From: Bromus sterilis
Taxonomy: Eukaryota > Streptophyta > Magnoliopsida > Poales > Poaceae
Reading direction: 5' to 3'
Assembly: GCA_950022295.1 (NCBI GenBank)
Contig: OX465596.1
Span: 124,724,501 to 124,788,500, forward strand
DNA: 64,000 bases
Shown here: positions 21,624-32,377 of the stretch, piece by piece
Layout of the letters: every line of letters begins with the position of its first letter
Numbering within the stretch: the stretch's first letter is position 1
The notes under the pieces: model-generated
What the model was told of the DNA's origin: nothing
Databases searched by the model: none
What the model saw: the letters and a program-made list of their open reading frames with translations, nothing else
Position numbers and translations under genes: made by a program

Positions 21624-22752
21624 TGATACACGAGATGGCTTCTCATCCCTCGTTGATTACCCCAAGTGGAAGTTGATATGTAGCGTAGCAGCAAGTTTCC
21701 CTTAGCGAAGATGCTAAGGTTTGAAGTGTCGAACCAGTAGGACTCCAACAGATACAAAAAGGTGGTGAAGTGAACAATTGGCTCCGTTGACAATCTAAGG
21801 ATTGCTAACTTCACCTGTACCTACACACACAGCAAATAACTTTGCTTCCCAACGAGTACAGAGGATTTATCAATTCCTCCGTCCTTGTTGTTTACAAAGG
21901 ATAAAAGGCATGGGATAATAATGATAGTGATAGCTACGGAAAAGTAAATACTGAAAGTAAATTGAAGGTGTAAATAGTGTTGGAAATATGGACCAGGGTC
22001 CTATGATGTTCACTAGTGATGTCTCTCTCCCAAAAGACGAAAAAATAGCCATGCGAGGTAAACAAATTACAGCTGGGCAATTGACAGGACTATGTGCGCA
22101 AATCAATGCTAATTATGCTATACAGAAAGGAAGAGGCTCAAAAGCATGGGCAGTACGCCAAGATAAGTAGATCGAAATCCAACTGCATCTACCTACTAAT
22201 CATCCACCTTGAGATATCTATCCATAACATCTCGCTGGTATTAAGTTGCGAATCCCACCCAAAGTGTAAACTCAAAGCAACAGACAACTGCATTAAAGAA
22301 CTTTGCGTAAAGTAAACAATCCTTGCAACCGCAAGTACAAGCACCATTGTTTTCCCCCTTGTGGCAACAACACATCCCCTAGACTCATGTTTCTGTCACT
22401 CAAGCTAGTCATCGGGGGGCATGAACCCACAATCATGCATAACGCTCCCTCTTGGAGTCACTACCTACTACTTGGCCAAAGCAATAAACAACAACAGAGA
22501 ACATGCAATAATTACTCAAGAACATAAATATAAAAGAAGAGAATCAAATATATAACTCAATCAAAATCTGAACATAATCTCAGAATCCATCGGATCCCAG
22601 CAAACTCAACATAGCAAAAGCAGAAAGATTACATATGTGCCTCGATCATGTAGGGCAGCTCACGAGGTCTAATCCATGAAGAACAAAGAGGGGAGGAGAA
22701 CATAACATAGCTATTGATCCTAGACCCATGGTCCAAGCACTACTGGAATCTG

Positions 22753-23262
22753 CTAGTTTGCCGTCAGCCATAGCTGACGGCAAAGGCCACTTTAACCGAC
22801 GGCAAAGGCTTTGTCGTCAGCTTGCTGACGGCAAAGAGACTGGCCACGATTTTATCGGTAAACAGCTTCGTTGCCGTCAGCTGGAAATCGACCGACGGCA
22901 AAGGCTTTGCCGTCAGCTAGGGAGCCGAGGCTGACGGCATAGAACGTTGGCGGCAACGATTTAAGGCCAGCCCCGTTAGGGGGGTTAACGGCAGGCTTTG
23001 CCGTCAGCTGGAGACCAGCTGACGGCAAAGCTGCTGCTTGTGGGCCATGCTTGTGAGGGGAGTTGCGATCAGTGCCACATGGGGTCCTTGCCTTTGCCGT
23101 CAGCCAGAGACCAGCTGACGGCAAAGCTGGCAACCTGGGACATTTGGTCGTCCCAGAGTTGCCAGATTTAACAGTTAGCTGCCACGTGTCCTCCTTTGCC
23201 GTCAGCCCACCGACGGCAAAGACTTTGCCGTCAGGAAGCTGACGGCAAAGACTTTCCCTGTT
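22753..23262. repeat. Left subterminal repeat array of CACTA
   Basis: Many copies of TTTGCCGTCAGC and its complement GCTGACGGCAAAG occur in both orientations, often as facing pairs. In En/Spm elements such arrays bind the TNP1/TnpA protein and are required in cis for transposition. The motif here is seen directly; binding is by analogy. Confidence 0.88.
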
Positions 23263-23593
23263 TTTTTTTAATTTAGTTTCTGCTAATTCCCTGCATTTTC
23301 AAACAACAATATATATAACACAATTAATATTCTGCCAGGCCCTAAACAGCACCACAAGTGCATCACAAAGCATCGCAAAGCATCACAAAACATCACGATA
23401 TAAATAACACAAAGTGCAAACAACAAAGATGGCATCACAAAGTATCGCAAAGAATCCCAAGTGCATTACAAAGTGCATTACAAAGCATCTAAGACTACAA
23501 CTAGCTAGAGTCCCTGGAGCATCCATCCATGTGCCATGCTGCTTTATCAAAATCTGCATAATGAGAAGAAGAAAGAATTTAGCGCTAAGTAAT

Positions 23594-23745
23594 TAGAAGA
23601 TGAAGAAGAACAAGAAGAAGAAGAAGACAAGAACAAGAAGAAGAAGAAGAAGAAGAAGAAGGACACAAGAACAAGAAGAAGAAGAAGAAGAAGAAGAAAA
23701 AGATGGAGAAAAAGAAAGAAGAGAAAAAGGAAGAATAAGAAGATT
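23594..23745. repeat. GAA/AAG microsatellite
   Basis: Several runs of GAA separated by GACAAGAACAAG and GGACACAAG. It is followed at about 23,745-23,840 by TTC/CTT-rich sequence, which could form a long purine:pyrimidine inverted arrangement. It lies between the left subterminal repeats and the 3' end of the TNP1-like gene. Confidence 0.85.
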
Positions 23746-23879
23746 TGTTTCTTCTTAATCTATCTTTTTCTCCTCTTTCTTCTTCTCTTATTTCTTCATC
23801 TCTTCTTTGTTCTTCTCTTCTGTTTTGTTCTTCTCTTATGGTTTCTTTTGAAAATTTCTAAAGTAATTATGTCATTTTT

Positions 23880-24016
23880 GAGCTCTAATATCAACTAATT
23901 ATGCTATTTTTGCCTAACTAGAATTTACTAAGCTAACTACAGCATGGCATAGTCTAAGTTGAGCTAAGCATGTCATTTTTGAGCTCTAATATCAACTAAT
24001 TATGCTATTTTTGGTG
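23880..24016. repeat. Direct repeat downstream of the TNP1-like gene
   Basis: GAGCTCTAATATCAACTAAT followed by TATGCTATTTTTG occurs twice, at about 23,880 and 23,979. No ORF is present; probably 3' untranslated or spacer sequence of CACTA. Confidence 0.7.
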
Positions 24017-24106
24017 TTATCAAGTAATTATGTCATGTTTTTACCAAATAAGCCAAGTCACGGAGGAGAAGCACCATCTCGGTTGGTCGCCGGGTTGGTT
24101 GGGCTC

Positions 24107-26386
24107 TCACCGGGAGAGGGATTGTGGGATGCGACTCTGGAATGATGCTGCAATAAGGCAAGAGTTGAAATATGTGGTTAGCATGGCAACATACAATGAT
24201 ATAAGACCGTGCAAGGTTGGTCATTGAAAGGGAACTCACCGTTCCCACCGGAGAAGGCATCGGCGGAGGGGGGGGGGGGCAAACCTTGCTTCTCACACAT
24301 AGCCTGCAAATTAGTTGACGAGAAGTCAAAGAAATAGTCTTGTTGCTTCTCACACATAGTCTTGCTTCTCACACAACTGACTTACCGCAACGAAGTCGTG
24401 CATAGCCTTCGCATGGGCATTATTGCGTGCCCTCTCCTCCTCCAGCAGCCTCTGTGTATTCCGGTCCCTCTCCTCCAACAAGAGTCTAGTGGCCTCCCTC
24501 TCCTTCTCAAGTGCGGCCTGCAACCACTTCTCGTCATCATCCATCCAGGGTCAAATGGACTAAAGAAATAATGAAGGAAAACTAACCTCGATGGCAAGAT
24601 CAACTGGCCTCGCGCGCTGCCGTATTACAGGAGCCGAGCTAGTTTGCCTCGCCTTGATCTGAGATAGAGACTCAGTGATAGGGACGAAGCTATCACACAT
24701 GGCCACCGTGCCATGACTCTTACCGCCACCAGAGATCATCAACGCCTCCGCATCCATAGGATTCAGGCTCGGGTCAAAGTCAGGGCCGCGCAGTTGTTTG
24801 ACAACCTGAGAATAAGACGTCATCTTGTTGTAGGCGGACAGGCTTGTGTATGCCGATGGCCCGTCCCCCTCAGAATATGGTGTCGCCGTCTTGTACGAGC
24901 CCTTATGGGCCATGCCAAACGCGGCGTATCCCTGAGGCTCAGGCTGGTTATGGTGTTTGGCCTACAAGAAAAGGCAAAGAGTTAGTACAACAAAAATCAT
25001 GCACAAATGAATTAATGATGAAAGAAAACAAGGCACACATACCCATTTTTTGGCGTATTGCTTGATGTTGGCATTTCCTTGGTGGTGTGCCACACCAACC
25101 AATTGGGCACGACGCTCCTTGGCCACATTGTGGGTGGTCAACCAAGCCTCTGTGCACCACTTGTCCACTATCATCTCCCAACAATCCATCTTATCGGCCA
25201 ACCATCTCGGGGGCACCTATGAATGAAACTAAGTATTGTAACTAGCCCTAACAAAACTAATAAAGAATGTAACTAAGGAATCTACGTACCTCCATGTACT
25301 CGGTCTTATCAGGGAAAAGGTTTCGACATTCAGCCTTCGTCTTCGGCTCGTTTTGCTTGGCGTACCAATCTCGAACGGCCTGAACACGCATCTCATGCCT
25401 CGTGTTATTCAATAATCTCTTGCACTCTTTCTCGAGATTCTTCTTGGCCGCCTCCTCCGTCCCCTCCTCGACCCTATGGTAACTCTGCAATTATGCCATA
25501 TATATGCACAGATGAATAGGAAATAACAAGATATAACATTGGATATTGTATACTTATTATTGGGTAAAATAATAGTTACCCAAAAATCAGCCAACACCTT
25601 GTCGGCCACGCTCGCGCAAAGAACACCGTTCACGTGAGTGTTTTCCGGGAGCAGCGCGGCTTGGTAGTGCTCCCACTTGAGTCCTGGCTCGGGAACCATA
25701 CCCTCCCCGGGCAACTGCACTAGCCCGGGAAAGTGCTCCCTAAGCAAAGCACCAAGGAGGAAGTTTGGATTCCGGGTATTCTCCGAGTAATTCCACCCCC
25801 TGCATAATGAGAAGTCAAAGACATTAGCTACTTGGTGAAAAATAATGATATAAGGTACACAATAGACATCAACTTACTTCTCGCCATCTGGCGAAATCAG
25901 CGCCCTGTGCTGCAACTCTAATCGGTCTGGAACTCGTGTCATACCACGTTGGTAGACCGACTTGCTGGCAGACGGGCCCTCATCCTCCGCCTCAGCCCTC
26001 TCATCCTCCGCCTCAGCCCCCTCATCCTCCACCTCAACCTCAGCCTCCGCATCCGCCCCAGCCCCCTCACCGTCCTGCCCCCTACTCCCCCACTCCTCGT
26101 GTGAGGGTGTGGGCTCCTGGACGGGAGGATCCTGCATCGGTGTCCGCTCCTGGACGGGAGGATCCCGCACCGGTGACACCCTTGTCTGCAGGGGTGAAGT
26201 GGCTGAGACTGAAGTAGCTGAGGGTGGTGGCGACTGGCTCCTATTAGGCAGCCTCCCTTTCCCGCGACCACGTCCTCTGCCTCTCTTCTTTCCTCCGCCT
26301 CTCCCACGGGGCTCCTCGGCAAAGCTCTGCAACAACTGTCTCCGTAGCTGGCCAGGTGCTATCCTCAACTTATCCCCGCCTGCCAT
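24107..26386 (-). pseudogene. TNP1-like CACTA gene, eight exons, one in-frame stop
   Basis: ATG at 26,386. Exons, read right to left with GT-AG borders, are 26,386-25,878, 25,799-25,580, 25,484-25,290, 25,216-25,043, 24,961-24,587, 24,559-24,386, 24,303-24,240 and 24,147-24,107. They total 1,752 nt, exactly 584 codons. The N-terminus is basic and Gly/Arg-rich, followed by Pro-rich and acidic stretches. Exons 2-5 (LLREHFPGLVQLPG, KMDCWEMIVDKWCTEAW, then NVAKERRAQL) resemble the plant En/Spm transposase_24 family. Exon 6 is coiled coil (LEKEREATRLLLEERDR). Codon 3 of exon 6 is TGA (24,551-24,553), possibly a decayed CGA. An acceptor 28 nt further in (GACGAG) would avoid it in frame, so the gene could be intact. 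Expected role: binding the subterminal repeats. Confidence 0.78.
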
Positions 26387-26526
26387 GTCTCACCACCTGC
26401 AACAATACATAGTTAAATACTTAGTACAAATTCAAAGACAATAATTAAGTGAACAATAATAAATACATGAATAATTAAACAATTAATTAAATAATTAAAC
26501 AACAATGTTTTGATGCATACAAAGTA

Positions 26527-29500
26527 CTAATAGTCAGGATCATCTGTCTCTTCTCCAAGGTCAACTGAAGCATAATCATCATCAGTATCATACGTGTCGT
26601 CATGAATGACATCGTCATCGGGTTCAGGGACATCATGTGGAAGGCCTTTTTGTAACCGATCAAGCATTGTTAGCTCATCCGGATTGGTAACCTCTTCTAC
26701 TTCCACTTCTTCCTCATCATCACGTGATTCTTGTTCCTCCGTGTTCAGGGTGGACGTAGAGCAGTTCCGGAGACGACGTCTCACACCACGTGATTCTTGG
26801 AAGAATTCTCCATCATATGTTATTGGGTCAATTTGAGGTTCATAATCCTCTTTGTTTGGTGGAGGTGGTCTAAGATGGGGCGGCACATCGTACACGACAT
26901 ACCAACCTTCCAGGTTCTTAACACTTTGACGACTGTATGGCAGATAGAAAACTTGGGTGGCTTGTTGAGCCACAATAAAGACATCATCACTGCTTAACTT
27001 CCTGTCTTGTCGGATTTTGACTAGCCCAACATGTTCATGAGCCCGTCTTGTCTTAGTAGGATCGAACCAATGACATTTGAACACAACAACATTTGGAGGA
27101 TTTTCACCATAATAATGAAGTTCGTAAACTTCTTCAAGTCTTCCATAATACTCGACACCTCCCTCGCCTATAGCAGAGACACCAGAATTGGTTGTTTTTC
27201 GACCGGGCATTGAAAGCTCTTTGCTAGCAGTACGAAAGCGATACCCGTTGATGTCGTACTTCTGAAATGTCCGGACCTTAAAGTCAAAACCATTTGCTAT
27301 TTGTCTCACTTCATCGTCGACTTGCTCATCTGCATTAGCTATTTTTTTGAACCAAGAGATGAAACCGGGATAGCCGCCTCCTGTCTTTTCAAGAAGTTCA
27401 TACTCGAGAATGGATTATTTTTCGATTGCAACACCATTCGAGAACTGTTCGACGTATCGACTGTATCAATTAATAACAGTTGTTAGACACAAAACTTGTT
27501 AAAAAGTTGCGAAACAATGTATCGAGGACTTACTCGATGTACGGCCGAACTTCTGTTAAGTTGTTCAATATATACATCGTTAGTGTGCGCCACTCCTCGA
27601 CGCCCAACAACTTTGATTTTCCCACACCAGAAGGAGCGAGCTTCCCTTTGAAGATGCTGAGTTTGGATTCACGTCGTTTGGGGTCGCCCACATTGTACCG
27701 AGGCTTTGGATTATGCAAGCTGTGCAAAGTGGCATCATAGTGTGCTGTTACGAAGTTTGCCGCCTCCTCGGTAATGAACGCCTCGGCCATCGATGCTTCA
27801 ATTCTACGTTTATTTTTACATTTTGCTCTAAGTGTCTTCTGCATTCTTTCAGTTGCATAGCACCAACGATTTTGCACAGGGCCACCCAATCTTGCCTCGG
27901 TCGGGAGATGCAAAATCATGTGTTGCATCAGATTAAAGAAGCCCGGTGGAAAAATCTTCTCTAACTTGCAGAGCAACTCAGGCGCCAACTCTTCCATGTC
28001 ATCTATCACGGCACGCAACAACTCTTTAGCACAAAGAACACGGAAGAAATAACTTAACTCTGCCAATACTAGCCATTCAGACTCTGGGATATAGCCGCGC
28101 AACATCACTGGCATTATCCGCTCAAGCCATATGTGCCAATCATGACTCTTGAGCCCAAAAAATTTCATTTTTTCAATGCTGGCTCCCCTCGCTAGATTCG
28201 CAGCATACCCATCAGGGAACAACAACTTTTGTTGCACCCACAAGAGGATTTCCCTTATTGCTCCCTTCTCGAGATTGTACCAGGCAGGTGGCTTGGACCA
28301 ATTTTTTCTTCCTTTAGGTTGTCGCATGTTTAGTGATGGCCTATCACAAAGAGTCTCCTGGTCAACTCTAGCCTTTGTATTATCTTTGCCCTTATCAGTG
28401 CCGAAAAATGTGCCAAGAAGGGCCTCGGCGATATTCTTTTCAGTGTGCATCATGTCAATGTTGTGTGGTAGTAAGAGGTCTTCGAAGTAGGGGAGATCCC
28501 AGATGCATGGCTTGTGGGTCCAGGCGTGTTCCTCATTATAACCCAAGAAATACCCTGGACGGTTTGGATCAGGCTCCATAGATTTTAACTGTTCATGAAT
28601 TTGTGTGCCCGTCAACGCAGGTGTTGCCGAGTGTTTGACAACTTTACCTTTCATGAAATTCTTCTTGTCTTTTCTGAATGGATGGTCCATAGGCAAGAAC
28701 TGTCTATGCAAGTCAAAGCAGGAATACTTTCCACCCGCCGGCAACCAATGAAACTTAAGAGCTGCTTTGCATTGTGGGAATGGGAACCTTCCATGCACAC
28801 ACCAGGCAACGAAAAGCGCAAATGCCGGCAGATCATGCAACGAGTATTGGTACCAAAAATACATTTGAAAGTTCTCTTTCTTAGCTGCGTCGTATGTGTT
28901 GACCCCATTCACCCAAGCTTCTTTCAAGTCATCCATCAACGGTTGCATGTACACACTCATATTCTTCCCCGGATAGTTTGGCCCTGGAACTATCAACGTC
29001 AGAAATATGTGCTTTTTTTGCATAATGGACGATGGTGGAAGATTGAGCGGAATAACAAACACAGGCCAGCAACTATATTGGGTAGCCGTCATACCAAAAG
29101 GATTGAACCCATCGAGACCGATGGCGACTCGGCAATTCCTTGGCTCTTTAGCTTTTTTCCGTATGTTTAGCATCAAATGCCTTCCATGTGTCACCATCCG
29201 AAGGGTGTACCAACATCGGATCTCCGTTTTCATCTAATTCTTTCCTAATTCCATGTTTGTGCCATGTCATCTGTTTTGCTGTTTCTTCGAGCATGTAAAG
29301 TCGTTGAAGTCTTGGTAGGATCGGCAGATACCGTAGAACACTCACAGGGATTTTGCTCTGCTTCTTCTCACCTTCACCGTTTTCTACCTCAACATATTTG
29401 GAGGACTTGCAAAATGGACAATATGTTTCGTCCGCATACTCTTTCCTAAATAAGGCACATCCTTTCTCACAAGCATGTATCTGCTCATACGGCATCTTGA

Positions 29501-30083
29501 GTGCACTAAGGATTTTGTCTGACTCATATAGGTTTGAAGGCATAATATGACCTTCGGGTAGAAACCGCCCAAATAGGGTCATCATTGAGTCAAACAGGTC
29601 TCTTCCAATGTTGAATTGGGCTTTCAGAGCAATTACTTGTGCGATGGCATCTAGCTGAGAAATCTTAGTGTGCTCGTGAAGAGGACGTTTTGAAGACTCC
29701 AACATGGCATAGAAGGCCTTTGCGGATTCCTCCATCTCTTCGTCCTTGTTCCGAGCATCATCAAAATCATTGACCATGTCTTCAATCCCTGTACCATAAT
29801 CGTCGGTGCGCCGACGCAAAACTTCGTCTCTATTACGTTGGGCCGACTCACCATGAAATGTCCACAAGGTATAGCCGGGAGTAAAACCACGCATCTGCAA
29901 GTGTTTACCCATTACATCCTTTGTCTGTCGCGAATAATTCTTGCACTTAGTGCAGGGGCACCATGTTTTTGGCTGGCCTTTAGAAAATGCCATTTGCAGG
30001 AATTCATAGGTTTTGCTCAACCATTCATCGGTCATGTCTTTCTGACTAGGGTGACCGGAGTACATCCATTCACGATCAGTCAT
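26527..30083 (-). pseudogene. TNP2-like CACTA transposase, one frameshift and one stop
   Basis: ATG at 30,083 (MTDREWMYSGHPS), followed by a transposase-associated domain with CPCTKCKNY at about residues 40-50. The Tnp2 catalytic region includes GLDGFNPFGM, WPVFVIPLNLPPS and YFWYQYSLHDLPAF. DUF4218 follows (FNLMQHMILHLPTEARLGGP). Exon 1 ends at 27,534 (GTAAGT); a 73-nt intron leads to exon 2 (27,460-26,527), which carries DUF4216 (FKVRTFQKYDINGYRF, VFKCHWFDP) and an acidic tail. Two lesions are seen: an A6 run at about 29,157-29,163 holds one extra A, shifting the frame between KAFDAKH and KEPRN, and TAA at 27,415-27,417 interrupts exon 2. It would cut and join the CACTA ends together with the TNP1-like protein. 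Confidence 0.9.
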
Positions 30084-30246
30084 TCTGTCAAGCTAGCTAT
30101 ATAGTATCCACATATGAACAATATAAATTATCAGTTCATCAAGTATGTCAAATTAATTATGGTCATTTTTTTAACATGGTTAAAACATTGGGATGCACGG
30201 CATGCACACCTACCAGCTACTAGGTAAAGATGGGTCCTAATCCCAC

Positions 30247-30456
30247 CCGAGTATGTGTAGATTGGGTCATTTTCCCATGCTCTGCTCCCAATCCAACGCA
30301 AAATTTCGGCAGCACCTCCCCGCTGTTCTCCTAATACACGTCTCGGAAACTAACCGAGAGGATGTGTACTCGGAGAACAACAAGGAGGCGCTGTCGAAAC
30401 TCTGCATCGGATCCGGAACAAAGCATGGGAAAATGACCCAATCTACACATACCCGG
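30247..30456. repeat. 210-nt imperfect foldback upstream of TNP2
   Basis: The left arm (GTATGTGTAGATTGGGTCAT, then TTTCCCATGCTCTG, GGCAGCACCTCC, GTTCTCC) is the complement of the right arm (AAGCATGGGAAAATGACCCA then ATCTACACATAC) with about 80 percent pairing over roughly 100 nt. The centre is near 30,351, at TCTCGGAAACTAACCGAGA. It is about 165 bp upstream of the TNP2 start, in its likely promoter or leader. Confidence 0.85.
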
Positions 30457-30790
30457 GCTGTCCATGGATAACGTTGGACAATTCGAAAGAATCACCGTTA
30501 TAAATATGCAAATGCATGCATAGTTATAACCGTAACCCTTTCGAACGGGAGACGCATATTGGTTACGCGAAGACTTTGCATTTCAATACTAAAACTACCT
30601 ATCTAGATAGTGTCATCGGCACGAAGGCCAAAACAGAGCAATATTAACGAGCAAAAAGTGTTGTTCAGCTTGGCTCGTTAACTAACGAACACGAGCCTTA
30701 ACGAGCCGATTTTCCGAGCGATCATTATGCTCGCGAGTAACGAGCTTTTCGTCCAGCCCTACTCCTCCTTTCTCATCGACTCCCATTGTT

Positions 30791-30889
30791 GATTCATAGG
30801 AATTGTTCCTATAGGAATTTTCCTATGAAGTTTGCACTACAAGATTCCAATTGGAATTTTTCCTATAGGATATCATCCTATGAATCAAA
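30791..30889. repeat. Small terminal-inverted relic (MITE-like)
   Basis: GATTCATAGGA near 30,791 faces TCCTATGAATC near 30,889, with several internal TTCCTATAGGA palindromes. Such CCTATAGG-rich short inverted elements are common in grass intergenic DNA. No clear target duplication is readable. Confidence 0.45.
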
Positions 30890-31289
30890 CGGAGCCCTAA
30901 ACCTCGTGTTCAACCTACCAACTTAAGGGCACTAACTAATTTCAAATTACTTAATAAATTTTAACTAAATTACTAACTAAATTCTTATTGTCTAAATGGA
31001 AATGGAAATGCAAGAAAATGCTCACTACTAATTGCTAACAAAAAATGAAAAAATAAAGAGAGCTCTCACCTGGAGGAGAGTGGTGGCCAGAGGGGGAGGG
31101 TAGTGCCGGCCGGGTGGCGGACACGGCGGGCTGGGGTGGCGGTGGCGACGGGGCACCTGCAGGAGAGGGGAGGAGATTAGGCGTAGAGGAGGGCGGAGAT
31201 GAGAGGAGGAGGTGGCGCAGCTCACCAGCGGCGGAGACAGGGGCGGCGACGACGAGCTTGTGGGGAGGAAGGCGGCGGGCGGGCGGGGA

Positions 31290-31410
31290 CGGCTGTGACG
31301 GCGAGAAGGGTGGGAGGACGGCGGCGGCTACGGGGTGGGAGGACGGTGGTGGGCGGGGACGGCGAGAAGGGCGGGAGGACGGCGGCGACGACGGGGTGGG
31401 AGGACCGGCC
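31290..31410. repeat. GC-rich minisatellite in the right arm of CACTA
   Basis: Imperfect repeats of GGACGGCGAGAAGGG(C/T)GGGAGGACGGC alternate with ACGGGGTGGGAGGAC. It lies between the TNP2 promoter region and the right subterminal repeats. Open frames across it are by-products of composition. Confidence 0.65.
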
Positions 31411-31477
31411 TGGGCGAGATCCAGATGTGCGTGTGAGTGGTGGGGTCCTGGCCATGCGTGGGGGATAACCCCCGGCT

Positions 31478-31795
31478 AAGCCGTCAGCTAGCTGACGGCA
31501 AAGAAATCCGTTAGTCTTTGCCGTCAGCCAGCTGACGGCATAGACGGCTTTCCGTTAGGCGGGCTCAGACGTGGGGCTAGGATCCCCTCTATGCCGTTAG
31601 CCGTTCTTTGCCGTCAGGCTGTATGACCTAAGCCGTCAGCCAGCCGACGGCAGTGAGGTATCTGACTGCAAAGCTGCTCTATGCCGTCAGCCCAATCTCT
31701 GCCGTCAGCTTTATTTCTGGCTGAGGGCAAAGACCCTATGCCCTCAGCCCCGTGAATTTGCTGACGGCAAAGCCAGAAGCTGACGGCAAATTAGG
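31478..31795. repeat. Right subterminal repeat array of CACTA
   Basis: About ten GCCGTCAGC/GCTGACGGC motifs in both orientations, with degenerate GCCCTCAGC forms near 31,740. They mirror the left array and end just inside the terminal CCAGTAGTG. Confidence 0.88.
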
Positions 31796-32377
31796 TTTTT
31801 CCAGTAGTGAAGGTGGACTACTCACGGTTCCTCCGGGAAGCGTCCATGGTGGTGGAGATGCTCCCGGAGATGATTCCTCCCTCCGTCAGGGTGCCGGGAA
31901 GAGGTCTTCTGGTGGTCCCGATCTTGGAAGCGCGGTGGCGGCGGAACAGAGGAGAGATCGCGAAAAAGGGTTCCGTCCCCGAGGGTTTCTCATCACAGGG
32001 AATAAATAGGCAAAAGGGGGCAGCCAGAGGTGGGCCAGGGGCTCCAGGCGCCCCCCTGGCCTGGCCAGGGGTGGGGCCGCGCCCTCTGGCCGCCTGACAC
32101 CCCATGGCTCCCCTCTGGCCCCTCTCGGGCTCTTCGCGAAGCTTCCGGTACGCTGATTTTTCCTATATTTATTCCGGAATTTTTCTGGTACTTTTAATAA
32201 GGGGGAAACCTGAAATAGAAAAACAGCAGAAAACAGGAACTGGCACTGGGGTGCACTGAGTTAATAGGTTAGTCCAAATATGATCAAAAGTGTATGGAAG
32301 TTCATCAATATCATAGTAATATCACAAAAAAGAGGCATGGAGCAAGCATAAATTATAGATACGTTTTGGACGTATCA

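Larger units (their letters stand above)
22738..31809 (-). mobile_element. CACTA (En/Spm-type) DNA transposon, 9,072 bp
   Basis: The ends are CACTACTGGAA and TTCCAGTAGTG-like inverted termini (right end TTTTTCCAGTAGTG). AAG is duplicated at 22,735-22,737 and 31,810-31,812, the usual 3-bp target duplication of CACTA elements. Both ends carry arrays of GCCGTCAGC/GCTGACGGC motifs. Two genes lie on the minus strand: a TNP2-like transposase (26,527-30,083) and a TNP1-like gene (24,107-26,386). Each carries candidate disabling changes. Complete ends and few lesions suggest a fairly recent insertion whose movement would now need trans help. Confidence 0.95.
21624..32377 (-). repeat. Leftmost LTR of the I array, split by the CACTA element
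   Basis: The pieces are 21,624-22,737 and 31,810-32,377, together about 1.68 kb. It starts TGATACACGAG and ends GACGTATCA. CACTA inserted at CCAAG/GTGG with an AAG target duplication, 8 bases from the end of the MDAS leader ORF (31,818-31,847). The middle LTR at 35,289 is not interrupted, so CACTA arrived after the two became separate copies. Confidence 0.88.

Noticed and set aside
22753..23262. Regularly spaced GCCGTCAGC repeats considered as a CRISPR-like array
   Set aside because: The motifs occur in both orientations at irregular spacing, inside the termini of a CACTA transposon, and are its subterminal repeats.
26400..26526. Separate gene between TNP1-like and TNP2-like genes
   Set aside because: Only AT-rich spacer is present, with no open frame or splice signal.
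31114..31479. Overlapping GC-rich ORFs on both strands in the right arm of CACTA
   Set aside because: They arise from a GGGAGGACGGCG minisatellite and G-rich composition, have no domain, and lie outside the known CACTA gene positions.
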